A DNA stretch of 64,000 nt, taken from positions 62,001 through 126,000 of the forward strand of contig NZ_FNAN01000005.1 in the NCBI RefSeq assembly GCF_900101885.1, written 5' to 3'. Source of the DNA: Dyadobacter soli. GTDB taxonomy: Bacteria > Bacteroidota > Bacteroidia > Cytophagales > Spirosomataceae. This document shows positions 17,726-24,946 of this stretch, piece after piece. Made by a program: the position numbers and the translations under genes. The notes below the pieces were generated by a model. It ran no database searches and had not been told where the DNA came from. It saw only the letters and a program-made list of their open reading frames with translations. Within the stretch, counting starts at the first letter, position 1. The number at the start of each line of letters is the position of its first letter.

Positions 17726-18118
17726 TTGAAAGCTTCCGGAAAACAATGGATTACCCTGGGGTTTGTGCTCCTGATGCTTGTGAAAGCATGGGTTATCCCG
17801 TTGGTGTATCTGGATTACGAGCTGCGGAAGGAATACATCATCGCGAACCTCTGCGTGAACCGCGATAATCCGATCGTGGTGTGCGAGGGTAAATGCTACC
17901 TGGCCGAAAAAATCGTCGAGGCTAAAAAGCAGGACGAACGCCGGGCGGAACAGACGTTTATGGCTAGTCTGCTTTTTCAGGCGATGGATACCAGCACGCC
18001 ATTCATTTTCAACTCTCCCGATCGCTTTGAAGGGCGTTTGGCAGTGACATTCGATTACATTTCCCCGTTCCTTTCCCGCACAGTCGCTGCGGATATTTTT
18101 CATCCGCCGCTGACCTGA
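17726..18118 (+). CDS. Small membrane-anchored cysteine-rich protein upstream of SCO
   Basis: 130 residues from a TTG codon at 17726; no ATG occurs upstream before the in-frame stop at 17708, and the promoter sits correctly for this start. One N-terminal transmembrane helix (WITLGFVLLMLVKAWVIPLV) is followed by a short motif with three cysteines (NLCVNRDNPIVVCEGKCYLA) and a charged helix. No family name comes to mind. The cysteines and the downstream SCO gene suggest a role in metal, perhaps copper, handling outside the cytoplasm; this is inference. Confidence 0.7.
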   Translation: MKASGKQWITLGFVLLMLVKAWVIPLVYLDYELRKEYIIANLCVNRDNPIVVCEGKCYLAEKIVEAKKQDERRAEQTFMASLLFQAMDTSTPFIFNSPDRFEGRLAVTFDYISPFLSRTVAADIFHPPLT

Positions 18119-18124
18119 GCACTC

Positions 18125-18166
18125 ATCTCCCGACTTTGCTCCTTGATAGCAAGGTAAATGGGAGAT
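18125..18166 (+). promoter_or_regulatory. Hairpin between the cysteine-rich gene and SCO
   Basis: ATCTCCC (18125-18131) pairs with GGGAGAT (18160-18166), and inside it TTGCT (18136-18140) pairs with AGCAA (18148-18152). There is no T tract, so it is more likely a processing or regulatory structure than a terminator. Confidence 0.4.
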
Positions 18167-18233
18167 CGATTATCCAACGGCGCTCCCAGCGGTAGCGTCG
18201 GCAGTTTCCATTTATTTACTTTCAAAACTTTTG

Positions 18234-18884
18234 ATGCGCGTGCATACCCGAAGAATCATCCTCGGTTTGCTGGCAGCGGCTTTGCTGACTGCCTGTGAAG
18301 ACCGAAAACTGCCCTATCTGGGCCAACCCGAGACTGTTACCAAAACTGTGGCAGGCAAGACTACCGAAGAAACGCATTACCCGTCGATCCCGGCCTTTTC
18401 ATTTACCAATCAGGACAATCAAACAGTTACAGAATCGGATTTTAAGGACAAAATCTATGTCGCAGACTTCTTTTTCACCACGTGCCCGACGATCTGCCCG
18501 GTTATGAAGAAGAATATGCTTAAGGTGTACGACGAAGTGAAGGATAATCCAACGGTCCGCATTCTTTCCCATACGATCGACCCCGCGCACGACTCGCCGG
18601 CGGTACTTAAAACCTATTCGAACGACCTCGGCGTGAACAATGCTACCTGGCAGTTTGTGACCGGCGACCGCGGGAAAATCTACGAAATCGGCCAGCAGCA
18701 TTACCTTATTACCGCGGCCGAAGACGCCAAATCGCCGGGCGGCTTCCTGCACAGCGGGCATTTCGTGCTGCTCGATAAGGACCGCCATATCCGCGGGATG
18801 TACGACGGCACCACGGACGAAGGTACCTACGAGATCATCCGTGATATCCGTACTTTGCTGAAAGAGTATGAGCAGGAAAAATGA
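18234..18884 (+). CDS. SCO1/SenC family lipoprotein
   Basis: 216 residues from the ATG at 18234. A lipobox (LLTAC) gives a lipid-anchored protein. The thioredoxin-like fold carries the SCO copper site: CPTICP (CxxxC) in FFFTTCPTICPVM and the distal His in FLHSGHFVLLD. SCO proteins deliver copper to the CuA site of cytochrome oxidase or act as thiol reductants. It follows the small cysteine-rich membrane protein, probably in one operon. Confidence 0.92.
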   Translation: MRVHTRRIILGLLAAALLTACEDRKLPYLGQPETVTKTVAGKTTEETHYPSIPAFSFTNQDNQTVTESDFKDKIYVADFFFTTCPTICPVMKKNMLKVYDEVKDNPTVRILSHTIDPAHDSPAVLKTYSNDLGVNNATWQFVTGDRGKIYEIGQQHYLITAAEDAKSPGGFLHSGHFVLLDKDRHIRGMYDGTTDEGTYEIIRDIRTLLKEYEQEK

Positions 18885-18964
18885 CCTTGAAATGAACAAG
18901 AGGGCCATTTTTCATGTAGCTTTAAATGCAGTACGACATCTTTAAATCATTAAACTAAACCGTT

Positions 18965-19546
18965 ATGTCAAAGAAAATTCTGTTGCTGGCCGGGGATTAT
19001 GTCGAGGATTACGAGGCGATGGTTCCTTATCAGGCGCTGCTTTCCGTTGGGTTCGAGGTGGATACGCTCGCTCCCGACCGCCAAAAAGGCGACACCGTGC
19101 CTACGGCAGTGCACGATTTTGTAGGCGATCAGACCTACAAGGAGACGCAAGGTCACCGTTTTGCCATTACCGCCGATTTTGATGGCATCGACCCGGCCGA
19201 TTACGACGGCCTGTACATTGCAGGTGGTCGCGCACCCGAGTACACGCGGCTGAACAAGCGCGTACTGGAAATAACACGTCATTTCTTTGAAGCCAACAAA
19301 CCGGTGGCCGCGATCTGCCACGGTATCCAGATTCTTACTGCCGCGAAAGTATTGCAGGGCCGAACTCTCACGGCTTATGTTGCGGTTGGGCCCGATATCG
19401 AGCTTGCCGGCGGAACCTGGAAGAATATCCCTGCGGATCAGGCAGTTGTCGACGGTAACCTGGTTACTTCGCCCGCCTGGCCGGGCCATCCCGCGATTTT
19501 GAAGGAGTTTTACAAATTGCTTGGCGTGCAGATCAGCGGTATTTAA
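18965..19546 (+). CDS. DJ-1/PfpI family protein
   Basis: 193 residues, full length for the single-domain family. The nucleophile elbow is AICHGIQIL (Cys), with the Gly-rich [11 protein letters not shown] segment before it and [14 protein letters not shown] near the C-terminus. Members include proteases, glyoxalases and deglycases, and amidase-like proteins; the activity cannot be chosen here. A terminator follows, so it is monocistronic. Confidence 0.9.
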   Translation: MSKKILLLAGDYVEDYEAMVPYQALLSVGFEVDTLAPDRQKGDTVPTAVHDFVGDQTYKETQGHRFAITADFDGIDPADYDGLYIAGGRAPEYTRLNKRVLEITRHFFEANKPVAAICHGIQILTAAKVLQGRTLTAYVAVGPDIELAGGTWKNIPADQAVVDGNLVTSPAWPGHPAILKEFYKLLGVQISGI

Positions 19547-19562
19547 GTAAGGTTTTAATGGA

Positions 19563-19598
19563 AAATGCCGGACTTGCGTCGCAGGTCCGGCATTTTTG
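19563..19598 (+). terminator. Terminator after the DJ-1/PfpI gene
   Basis: ATGCCGGAC (19565-19573) pairs with GTCCGGCAT (19585-19593) and is followed by TTTTTGTTT. Its T-run contributes to the -33 box of the next promoter. Confidence 0.85.
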
Positions 19599-19630
19599 TT
19601 TGCTCTTCCCGCCAAACCGACCTATTTTTG
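19599..19630 (+). promoter_or_regulatory. Promoter of the DMT transporter leader
   Basis: -33 TTTG (19599-19602), exactly 20 bases, then -7 TATTTTTG (19623-19630). The predicted start near 19636 lies about 14 bases before the leader ATG and about 250 bases before the transporter gene. Confidence 0.8.
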
Positions 19631-19649
19631 CAGGATAATATCCATTGTT

Positions 19650-19700
19650 ATGTCCGACGCAAGACTTCTTTTCTGCATTTCGCCTCCTCCGGTAGCCTAA
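19650..19700 (+). CDS. Putative leader peptide with a Pro-Pro-Pro motif
   Basis: A 16-codon frame (MSDARLLFCISPPPVA, stop TAA 19698-19700) starts right after a strong promoter. The three Pro codons (19683-19691) sit just before a stem-loop that begins inside the frame and continues past its stop. Polyproline slows ribosomes, so the peptide could act in attenuation. Too short to be certain by itself; position, promoter and downstream structures together make it credible. Confidence 0.6.
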   Translation: MSDARLLFCISPPPVA

Positions 19701-19748
19701 GGGCTGATGACCGGAATTTCCTTGGTACTTCCCGCTTTTCGGGAGGCG
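19681..19748 (+). promoter_or_regulatory. Leader RNA structures with competing pairings
   Basis: Stem 1: TCCGGT (19688-19693) with ACCGGA (19710-19715), inside it AGCC (19694-19697) with GGCT (19702-19705). Stem 2: CTTCCCG (19728-19734) with CGGGAGG (19740-19746). Alternative long-range pairing: CGCCTCC (19681-19687) with GGAGGCG (19742-19748), which would break stem 2. Confidence 0.6.
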
Positions 19749-19797
19749 ATTTTACTATTACCTGTTACCATTGTTCATGAAGGTTGTTAGGCCTCAG

Positions 19798-19814
19798 CCC
19801 TTTCGAAGGGTTTT
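19798..19814 (+). terminator. Putative attenuator terminator in the DMT leader
   Basis: CCCTT (19798-19802), loop TCG, AAGGG (19806-19810), then TTTT. TCAGCCC (19794-19800), which overlaps its left arm, can instead pair with GGGCTGA (19701-19707) just after the leader-peptide stop. Confidence 0.5.
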
Positions 19815-19886
19815 GCTTAACCGGTTCGCGCTGTAAATCACCGCGCCCGATGTCTATTTTGATACCTTTTTTGAACAAACATTACA

Positions 19887-20789
19887 ATGAAACAAGCTTT
19901 CATCAAGCTGCATATAGCGATCATCCTCGCCGGGTTCACCGGTATTTTCGGGAAACTTATTACTGTGAACGAAGGCCTGCTTTCGTGGTACCGCATTTGG
20001 CTGGCGGGTATTCTGATGCTCCTCATCCTGGCCGCGACCCGAAAACTGGAACGCATTTCGTTCCGCGATTTTACGCGTACCTCGCTGGCCGGGTTGCTTC
20101 TCGGACTGCACTGGATTTTCTTTTACGGAAGTATCAAGTATTCCAATATCTCCGTCGGAGTGGTGTGTTTCTCGCTGGTGGGCTTCTTTACGGCTATTTT
20201 TTCACCGCTGATCAACCGCAAACGTTTCGTGCTTTCCGAGTTGTTGCTGAGCCTGCTCACGCTGGTCGGTATCGCATTGATTTTCAGTTTTGACTCGCGT
20301 TACCGCGTCGGTATTGCCCTTGGCGTGATCTCGTCCGCGCTCGGATCGCTCTTTACGATTACGAACGAGCGGCTCGCGCATTCCTTTAAGAGCGAAACGG
20401 CCACAGTCTATTCGATGATCGGCGGGGCCATTGCCCTTACGCCCCTGATGCCCGTGTACTTCTACTTTTTCCCCGTCGCCACGCTTGTGCCTTCGTGGGC
20501 CGACATGGGTTACCTTCTGATACTGGCGTTTTTTTGTACGGTAGTATTGTATATGCTGCAAACGCAGGTATTGCGCCGCATTTCGGCATTCACGGTCAAC
20601 CTCAGTCTGAATTTGGAGCCCGTATACACGATCATCCTCGCTATCCTGATTTATCATGAAAACAAGGAATTGCGATGGTCGTTTTACCTCGGCCTCACGC
20701 TGATTATACTGTCGGTGGTGCTGCAAATGCTGCAAGTGCTGCGCACGCATAGGAAGAATGCAGGAGCGGCGGAACTAAGTATGCATTAG
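19887..20789 (+). CDS. DMT family transporter (EamA)
   Basis: 300 residues with about ten hydrophobic helices and the two-fold EamA repeat: the first half has FGKLITVNEGLLSWYRIWLAGIL, the second LRRISAFTVNLSLNLEPVYTIIL followed by the conserved Glu-containing end of helix 9 (IYHENKELRWSFYLGLTLI). Drug/metabolite transporters export amino acids, metabolites or drugs. The substrate is unknown; the upstream leader with Cys and triple Pro codons hints at control by amino-acid supply or translation stress. Confidence 0.9.
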   Translation: MKQAFIKLHIAIILAGFTGIFGKLITVNEGLLSWYRIWLAGILMLLILAATRKLERISFRDFTRTSLAGLLLGLHWIFFYGSIKYSNISVGVVCFSLVGFFTAIFSPLINRKRFVLSELLLSLLTLVGIALIFSFDSRYRVGIALGVISSALGSLFTITNERLAHSFKSETATVYSMIGGAIALTPLMPVYFYFFPVATLVPSWADMGYLLILAFFCTVVLYMLQTQVLRRISAFTVNLSLNLEPVYTIILAILIYHENKELRWSFYLGLTLIILSVVLQMLQVLRTHRKNAGAAELSMH

Positions 20790-20792
20790 TAT

Positions 20793-20835
20793 AACAAAAA
20801 CGGGGCGTCACCAATACTGACTCCCCGTTTTTGTT
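20793..20835. terminator. Bidirectional terminator after the DMT gene
   Basis: AACAAAAACGGGG (20793-20805) pairs with CCCCGTTTTTGTT (20823-20835), with T or A tracts on both sides. It serves the DMT gene and, on the other strand, whatever reads through the SusC remnant. Confidence 0.85.
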
Positions 20836-20838
20836 TAC

Positions 20839-20985
20839 ATTAATATTGACTTGCAGGCCTAATGTGAATGTCCGTGCACGCGGGTAAATGCCTTCATCCA
20901 CGCCGCGAAAGTGCGGATTCTGGTTATACTTGTTCACTTCCGGGCCCCAGCCCTTAACCCAGCGTGAACTCCATACACCCGTCAA
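20839..20985 (-). pseudogene. C-terminal remnant of a SusC/TonB-dependent receptor
   Basis: In one minus-strand frame the 49 codons after the glycosyltransferase read like the last strands of a SusC-type barrel: SSRWVKGWGPEVNKYNQNP, then FRGVDEGIYPRARTFTLGL and QVNI. The pattern Y-P-x-x-R-T-F-T-L-G-L-x-V-N is characteristic of receptor C-termini. It has no start, no stop of its own at the right place, and overlaps the glycosyltransferase stop by four bases in another frame. Probably a deletion scar. Confidence 0.55.
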
Positions 20986-22070
20986 TTTTTCAGCCGCCGC
21001 AACGAATCGTCGATCACCTTCTGCATTAGCCCTGTGCCCTGAACGCGGGTCGGAAAACCGGCATAATGCAGTGCTTCGGTGACGTCTTTCTTCAAATTCA
21101 GCGCCGCTTGCTGTCTGCACAATGCAATGCCCTGCACCTGTAAATGCGCTGCCAGGTATTCCTGCTCCGACTGCCCTGGCGTGGGGATCAGCAATGCCTT
21201 CTTTCCAAGCGTGGCCAGGTCCATCAGCGTCGAGTAGCCGCTGCGGCAAACGACTAGTTCCGCACGGGCCAGCGCGTTGGCGAGCTCATTGGCGCTTGCG
21301 TGCGACGCGTACCTCATGTGCGGGGGCAGGTGCGTACGTGCGCTACCCGTGGGGTTGCCCGCAATGATATGGAACTGATAATCAGTAATGGAAGAAGCTT
21401 GTTGAAGAAGTTTCTCTTCCAGTATGCCCCGCATGGGTTCCGGCCCGGAGAGCAATGCAAGGACGCACTTGGGTTCGGGCTTTACCGCCGAGGCAGGCGG
21501 CTGCAATTGCGAGAGTAATCCTATATAATGCGCATTGGCGGGCAGTTGCATCGGATGCGATAATGCGCCGGCCAGCCCATTATCCTGCTCGTCTACCACC
21601 CAGCACGCATCGAATTTTTCCAGCATGCGGTAATGCAGCTTCCGCATTACATTATCCGCGGTGCTGCCGAAACCCGTCATAATCTGCAACTGATGGGTCA
21701 TAATCACGGATTGTAACCCGTCGATTTTCAGTCCGTAGCGGTTGTCGGAAATGACGAGGTCGAACTGGTGGACAGCCTGCATTTCGCGGAGCCATTGGCG
21801 TTCTCGGCTTATCGCGCGCAAAATTTTCGGGATTTGAGCCACTATTTTGGCTACGAAAGTGCCGCCGCTACTACTATACGTGATCTGATAACCGGGAAGT
21901 ACCAGTTGCGGCAAATGCGGGAAATTCTCTTTCAGCAATACCGCCGTCGCGCCGGATGCGGCAATGGTTACGTCGCCACCTTGCCCAATGAGGTACCTGA
22001 TGACGGGGATGCAGCGGGTGGCATGTCCCAGTCCCCAGTCCAGCGGCGCTATCAGGATACGGAATGGCAG
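20982..22070 (-). CDS. Glycosyltransferase, GT28/MurG-like, non-ATG start
   Basis: 362 residues if the start is the CTG at 22070. The conserved N-terminal motif of the family (RILIAPLDWGLGHATRCIP, resembling MurG-type donors) lies upstream of the first in-frame ATG at 21938, so an ATG start would lose the fold. No ATG, GTG or TTG occurs between the in-frame stop and that motif. The C-terminal domain has ARAELVVCRSGYSTLMDLA and LIPTPGQSEQEYLA, typical of UDP-sugar binding in GT28. The sugar and acceptor are unknown. A -7 box (22096-22103) precedes it. Confidence 0.82.
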   Translation of the reverse strand: MPFRILIAPLDWGLGHATRCIPVIRYLIGQGGDVTIAASGATAVLLKENFPHLPQLVLPGYQITYSSSGGTFVAKIVAQIPKILRAISRERQWLREMQAVHQFDLVISDNRYGLKIDGLQSVIMTHQLQIMTGFGSTADNVMRKLHYRMLEKFDACWVVDEQDNGLAGALSHPMQLPANAHYIGLLSQLQPPASAVKPEPKCVLALLSGPEPMRGILEEKLLQQASSITDYQFHIIAGNPTGSARTHLPPHMRYASHASANELANALARAELVVCRSGYSTLMDLATLGKKALLIPTPGQSEQEYLAAHLQVQGIALCRQQAALNLKKDVTEALHYAGFPTRVQGTGLMQKVIDDSLRRLKN

Positions 22071-22095
22071 GGCGGATCGATATTTGGTTACAGGG

Positions 22096-22103
22096 CAAAA
22101 ATA
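22096..22103 (-). promoter_or_regulatory. -7 promoter element (TATTTTTG) for the glycosyltransferase
   Basis: On the minus strand TATTTTTG lies 25 bases before the CTG start and just after the response-regulator stop. It supports a short leader and the 22070 start. Confidence 0.55.
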
Positions 22104-22115
22104 GTGAGTCTGGCG

Positions 22116-22529
22116 CTATTTCGGGCCAAGGAATGACAATACGCGGTCGGTAACGTCTTTCAGGGAAGGAATTTGAACCGGTTTTTGCAGATAATCCATC
22201 ACATGCCCCGTGTCCATCGCCCGGTCGTAATCCTCGACTTCCGACGAAGAACTCATCATGCAGATCGAAATGGGTTGGGATACATCGGATTTCAGTTTTC
22301 CGTATTCGTTCAGGAACTGCCAGCCGTCGAGAATGGGCATATTGATGTCCAGCAGTATCAGCTGCGGAAGTTTCACTACGTCTTCCTTATGGCTGCTGAG
22401 GTAGTCCAGGGCGTCGCGGCCGTTTTCAAAAAAGATGATTTCCCGGGCTATCTTGGCTTTTTCAATGATTCGTTTCAGCAGGTAAGTGAAGATTTTGTCG
22501 TCGTCGATTACGCAAAGTATTTCAAGCAT
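22116..22529 (-). CDS. Single-domain response regulator
   Basis: 137 residues, a lone receiver domain. Visible are the acidic pocket (CVIDDDK), phospho-acceptor Asp in LILLDINMPILDGWQFL, the conserved Ser/Thr region (ICMMSSSSE) and Lys in DYLQKPV. No output domain, so it probably acts by protein contact, like CheY-type regulators or RpfG-free Rcp1-like receivers. It overlaps the histidine kinase end by 8 bases, marking it as the kinase partner. Confidence 0.92.
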   Translation of the reverse strand: MLEILCVIDDDKIFTYLLKRIIEKAKIAREIIFFENGRDALDYLSSHKEDVVKLPQLILLDINMPILDGWQFLNEYGKLKSDVSQPISICMMSSSSEVEDYDRAMDTGHVMDYLQKPVQIPSLKDVTDRVLSFLGPK

Positions 22530-24135
22530 TTTCGTTGAATGTAATTTTAAATGTAATACCCGCGTCGACCTTACTGAATACCTGAATGTTCCCGCCCTGG
22601 GCTTCTATCTGATTTTTTATCAAAAATAAGCCAACTCCGTGAGCATCTTCATGTTTATGGAAAGTTTTATACAAACCAAAAATCTTGTCGGCATGCAGTG
22701 ACAGGTCGATACCCTTTCCCAGATCGCTGTATTCGAGCACTTTAAGTCCTCGCTCGTTGCGGTAGAACCGAAGCTGGATCACCGGGTGCTGTCCGTCCTT
22801 CTTGTACTTGATCCCATTCGAAATCAGGTTCATCAGAATACTTTCCAGGTAAATGCGCGGAAAGACGATCTCTTCCTCCTCGAAATCCACCCCGATCTCG
22901 GCCTGGCTGGTATGCAGGCTTTCGTCGAGCACGCTCAGAACCTGCTCCGTTACGTCGTTGATATTCAGCTTTTCGCCTTCCAGGTGATTGTCGCGGATCT
23001 TGATTACCTGCGAGAGGTCGTCGAGGGTGCTGTTGAGGTGTTTCGACACGGTTTTGATCTTCTGGAAAAGCTCTTCATTGTCCTTCGTAAGAGTCGACTC
23101 GTCGACAAAATCCGCCAGCAGCGCGATATTGCTCGAATGGTTCCGGAGGTTATGGGAGAGAATGTGGGTGAAACTTTGCAGCTGGCTGTTTTTCTGGGCC
23201 ATCTGGTCGATCGACTTGATCAGTTTCAGTTCCAGCGTTTTGTACCGGTCGATGTCCATGATAATGCCCCGGATCTTGCTGACCTGCCCGTTCGCATTCA
23301 GTGACGGCGTGGCCGAAAAGCGCACCCATTTCCGCTCATCCGATGGTGTGGTGAGCTGCAATTCGTGGTCCCACGAGCTGCCGGATTCGATGGATTCCCG
23401 CAGCGCCGCCCGGATGATCAGTTGATAAGGTTCGGGAAAAAATTGGAGCAGATCGGTTTCGTTGTGAATATCCTCCTCATTGGTTCCCAGTATATTACCA
23501 CAGGTGGTGGTCCATCGGAACTGTCCGGTGGCGGGGTCGTACTCCCATCCCCCCAGCTTGCCCACATTGCCCGCCGCGGAGAGCAGAAACTCGCTTTCGG
23601 CAAGTTTGTCTTCCACGGCTGTACGCTCATTGATTTCACGCTGTAAATCGGAAACGGACCTGAGCAGTAGCACATTAGGGAATATTTTATACAGATAGTA
23701 AACCGTCGTCATCGATATGATAGCTGTTCCAAACCTGACCAGCGCGCTAAACCGGTACACGGGCACCCAGAAAATCAGCGCGTCGATCAAATGCGTAGCC
23801 CCGCAAAACAGGATGAATGCGACGAAGAGCCAGATCGTTTTGGGGAACGGAAAATCTTTTCTGCTCAGGATAAACCGCACGAGAAAAACGGGTATCAGAA
23901 AGTACGCGGCCCAGATGACAATGTCGGAAATGATGTACAACCACCCGTGGAAGTCCGACCAGGAGCCGCAGTACCAGCGCGGCGGCCATTGCGTTGTGCT
24001 GAAAAGGCCCCGGAAGAACTCCCAAACCTGCGCCGGTAAGGAATCCCCGCCTGCCTTCGATAGCGATACACCCGTACGGCATAGCGGTATAGGGTCGTTT
24101 GAAATTGCTTGAAGCTGCGCAGTTTCCGGGGTCAT
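22522..24135 (-). CDS. Hybrid-free histidine kinase with ethylene-receptor-like sensor and PAS
   Basis: 537 residues. N-terminal three membrane helices (about residues 66-150) match the ethylene-binding domain of plant ETR1: Asp71, Tyr78, Pro82, Ile108, Cys111 and His115 have the same relative positions as ETR1 Asp25, Tyr32, Pro36, Ile62, Cys65 and His69 (FCGATHLI). Cys and His bind Cu(I) in ETR1. A PAS domain follows (about 180-310), then a HisKA-type helix with phospho-acceptor His in ILSHNLRNH and an HATPase domain (NLISNGIKYK, DLGKGIDL, HGVGLFLIK). The cognate receiver is the overlapping downstream gene. Known bacterial homologues such as cyanobacterial Etr1 bind ethylene; binding here is inference. 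Confidence 0.92.
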   Translation of the reverse strand: MTPETAQLQAISNDPIPLCRTGVSLSKAGGDSLPAQVWEFFRGLFSTTQWPPRWYCGSWSDFHGWLYIISDIVIWAAYFLIPVFLVRFILSRKDFPFPKTIWLFVAFILFCGATHLIDALIFWVPVYRFSALVRFGTAIISMTTVYYLYKIFPNVLLLRSVSDLQREINERTAVEDKLAESEFLLSAAGNVGKLGGWEYDPATGQFRWTTTCGNILGTNEEDIHNETDLLQFFPEPYQLIIRAALRESIESGSSWDHELQLTTPSDERKWVRFSATPSLNANGQVSKIRGIIMDIDRYKTLELKLIKSIDQMAQKNSQLQSFTHILSHNLRNHSSNIALLADFVDESTLTKDNEELFQKIKTVSKHLNSTLDDLSQVIKIRDNHLEGEKLNINDVTEQVLSVLDESLHTSQAEIGVDFEEEEIVFPRIYLESILMNLISNGIKYKKDGQHPVIQLRFYRNERGLKVLEYSDLGKGIDLSLHADKIFGLYKTFHKHEDAHGVGLFLIKNQIEAQGGNIQVFSKVDAGITFKITFNENA

Positions 24136-24209
24136 GAATGATTAATTAACGGGAGGTGTAATTCGAATATTAACGATAAATCTCATGCCAAACAACAGCA
24201 TACCGTTTT

Positions 24210-24217
24210 CAAAATTA
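24210..24217 (-). promoter_or_regulatory. -7 promoter element (TAATTTTG) for the kinase operon
   Basis: Minus-strand match to TAnnTTTG, 75 bases before the kinase ATG. The rest of the 444-base gap 24136-24579 shows no other gene or repeat that I can support. A weak TAACTTAG lies 37 bases before the DUF4180 start. Confidence 0.5.
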
Positions 24218-24579
24218 GCCAGCCCCCATGTCGTGAAAATACTATTCTATTGGATTTGTAAAAATAGTTTTGCTGCGATAGGGTAATCGTAACGAAGAGG
24301 GCTTTGGCTTGGGTTTTTAGCCGCTAACCTGCCTGAGGGTGAGGCTGAAATTAACGCTTGATTACGCGCTCAATGGCGCTGTTGCACCGCAGGGAAGCCG
24401 GGCGCGGGCCATCGTAATTACTAACGCCGGATTGTATTTTTTATTCCCGGAAGTAAAAAAGAAGATTAGAACAAATATTTTGAAATGTAGAAAAAGTTCA
24501 AATGACGGTTGTGCCAGGCAGAGCACTTTTTAAACTAACTTAGCGCATTGCCGCAAACAAACCGCGCGGCGTTTCCGTC

Positions 24580-24939
24580 ATGCAAATTCACGTCCACCAA
24601 CAACACGAAACCACAATAGCAGAAGTGCTATCCGACCAAATTCTCATTCAAACCCCGGAGGAAGGCTTGCAGCTCATGGTCGATCTGTACTACCAGGGCC
24701 ACGGCGAGATCATTTTACATGAACAAAACATTACACCCGGCTTCTTCGACCTGAAAACCGGCATTGCCGGCGAAATTTTACAGAAATTTACCACCTACCG
24801 CGTCCGGCTCGCCATCGTTGGCGATTTTGCAAAATATGACAGCAAGAGCCTCCGCGATTTTATATTTGAAAGTAACAAAGGGCGGCAGGTCAACTTTGTG
24901 CCCTCGGTAGAGGAAGCGCTCCGAAGATTAGCAAGCTGA
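24580..24939 (+). CDS. DUF4180 domain-containing protein
   Basis: 119 residues, the whole length of the DUF4180 family. Family-like segments are IQTPEEGLQLMVDLYYQGH, ITPGFFDLKTGIAGEILQKF and RVRLAIVGDFAKYDSKSLRDFI. Function is unknown; members often sit next to regulators. The Crp/Fnr gene follows 7 bases after its stop, so the two are probably co-transcribed. Confidence 0.9.
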   Translation: MQIHVHQQHETTIAEVLSDQILIQTPEEGLQLMVDLYYQGHGEIILHEQNITPGFFDLKTGIAGEILQKFTTYRVRLAIVGDFAKYDSKSLRDFIFESNKGRQVNFVPSVEEALRRLAS

Positions 24940-24946
24940 CGCAGAC

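Noticed and set aside
19701-19720. CTGATGA in the DMT leader as a hammerhead ribozyme core
   Set aside because: The GAAA element and cleavage-site stem needed for a hammerhead are missing.
19675-19760. Known riboswitch classes (fluoride, TPP, SAM-I, c-di-GMP, FMN) in the DMT leader
   Set aside because: Only short fragments resemble conserved cores; a peptide-dependent attenuator explains the pairings better.
24339-24533. A 64-codon plus-strand frame in the gap before DUF4180
   Set aside because: No promoter, no family, and composition of non-coding DNA.
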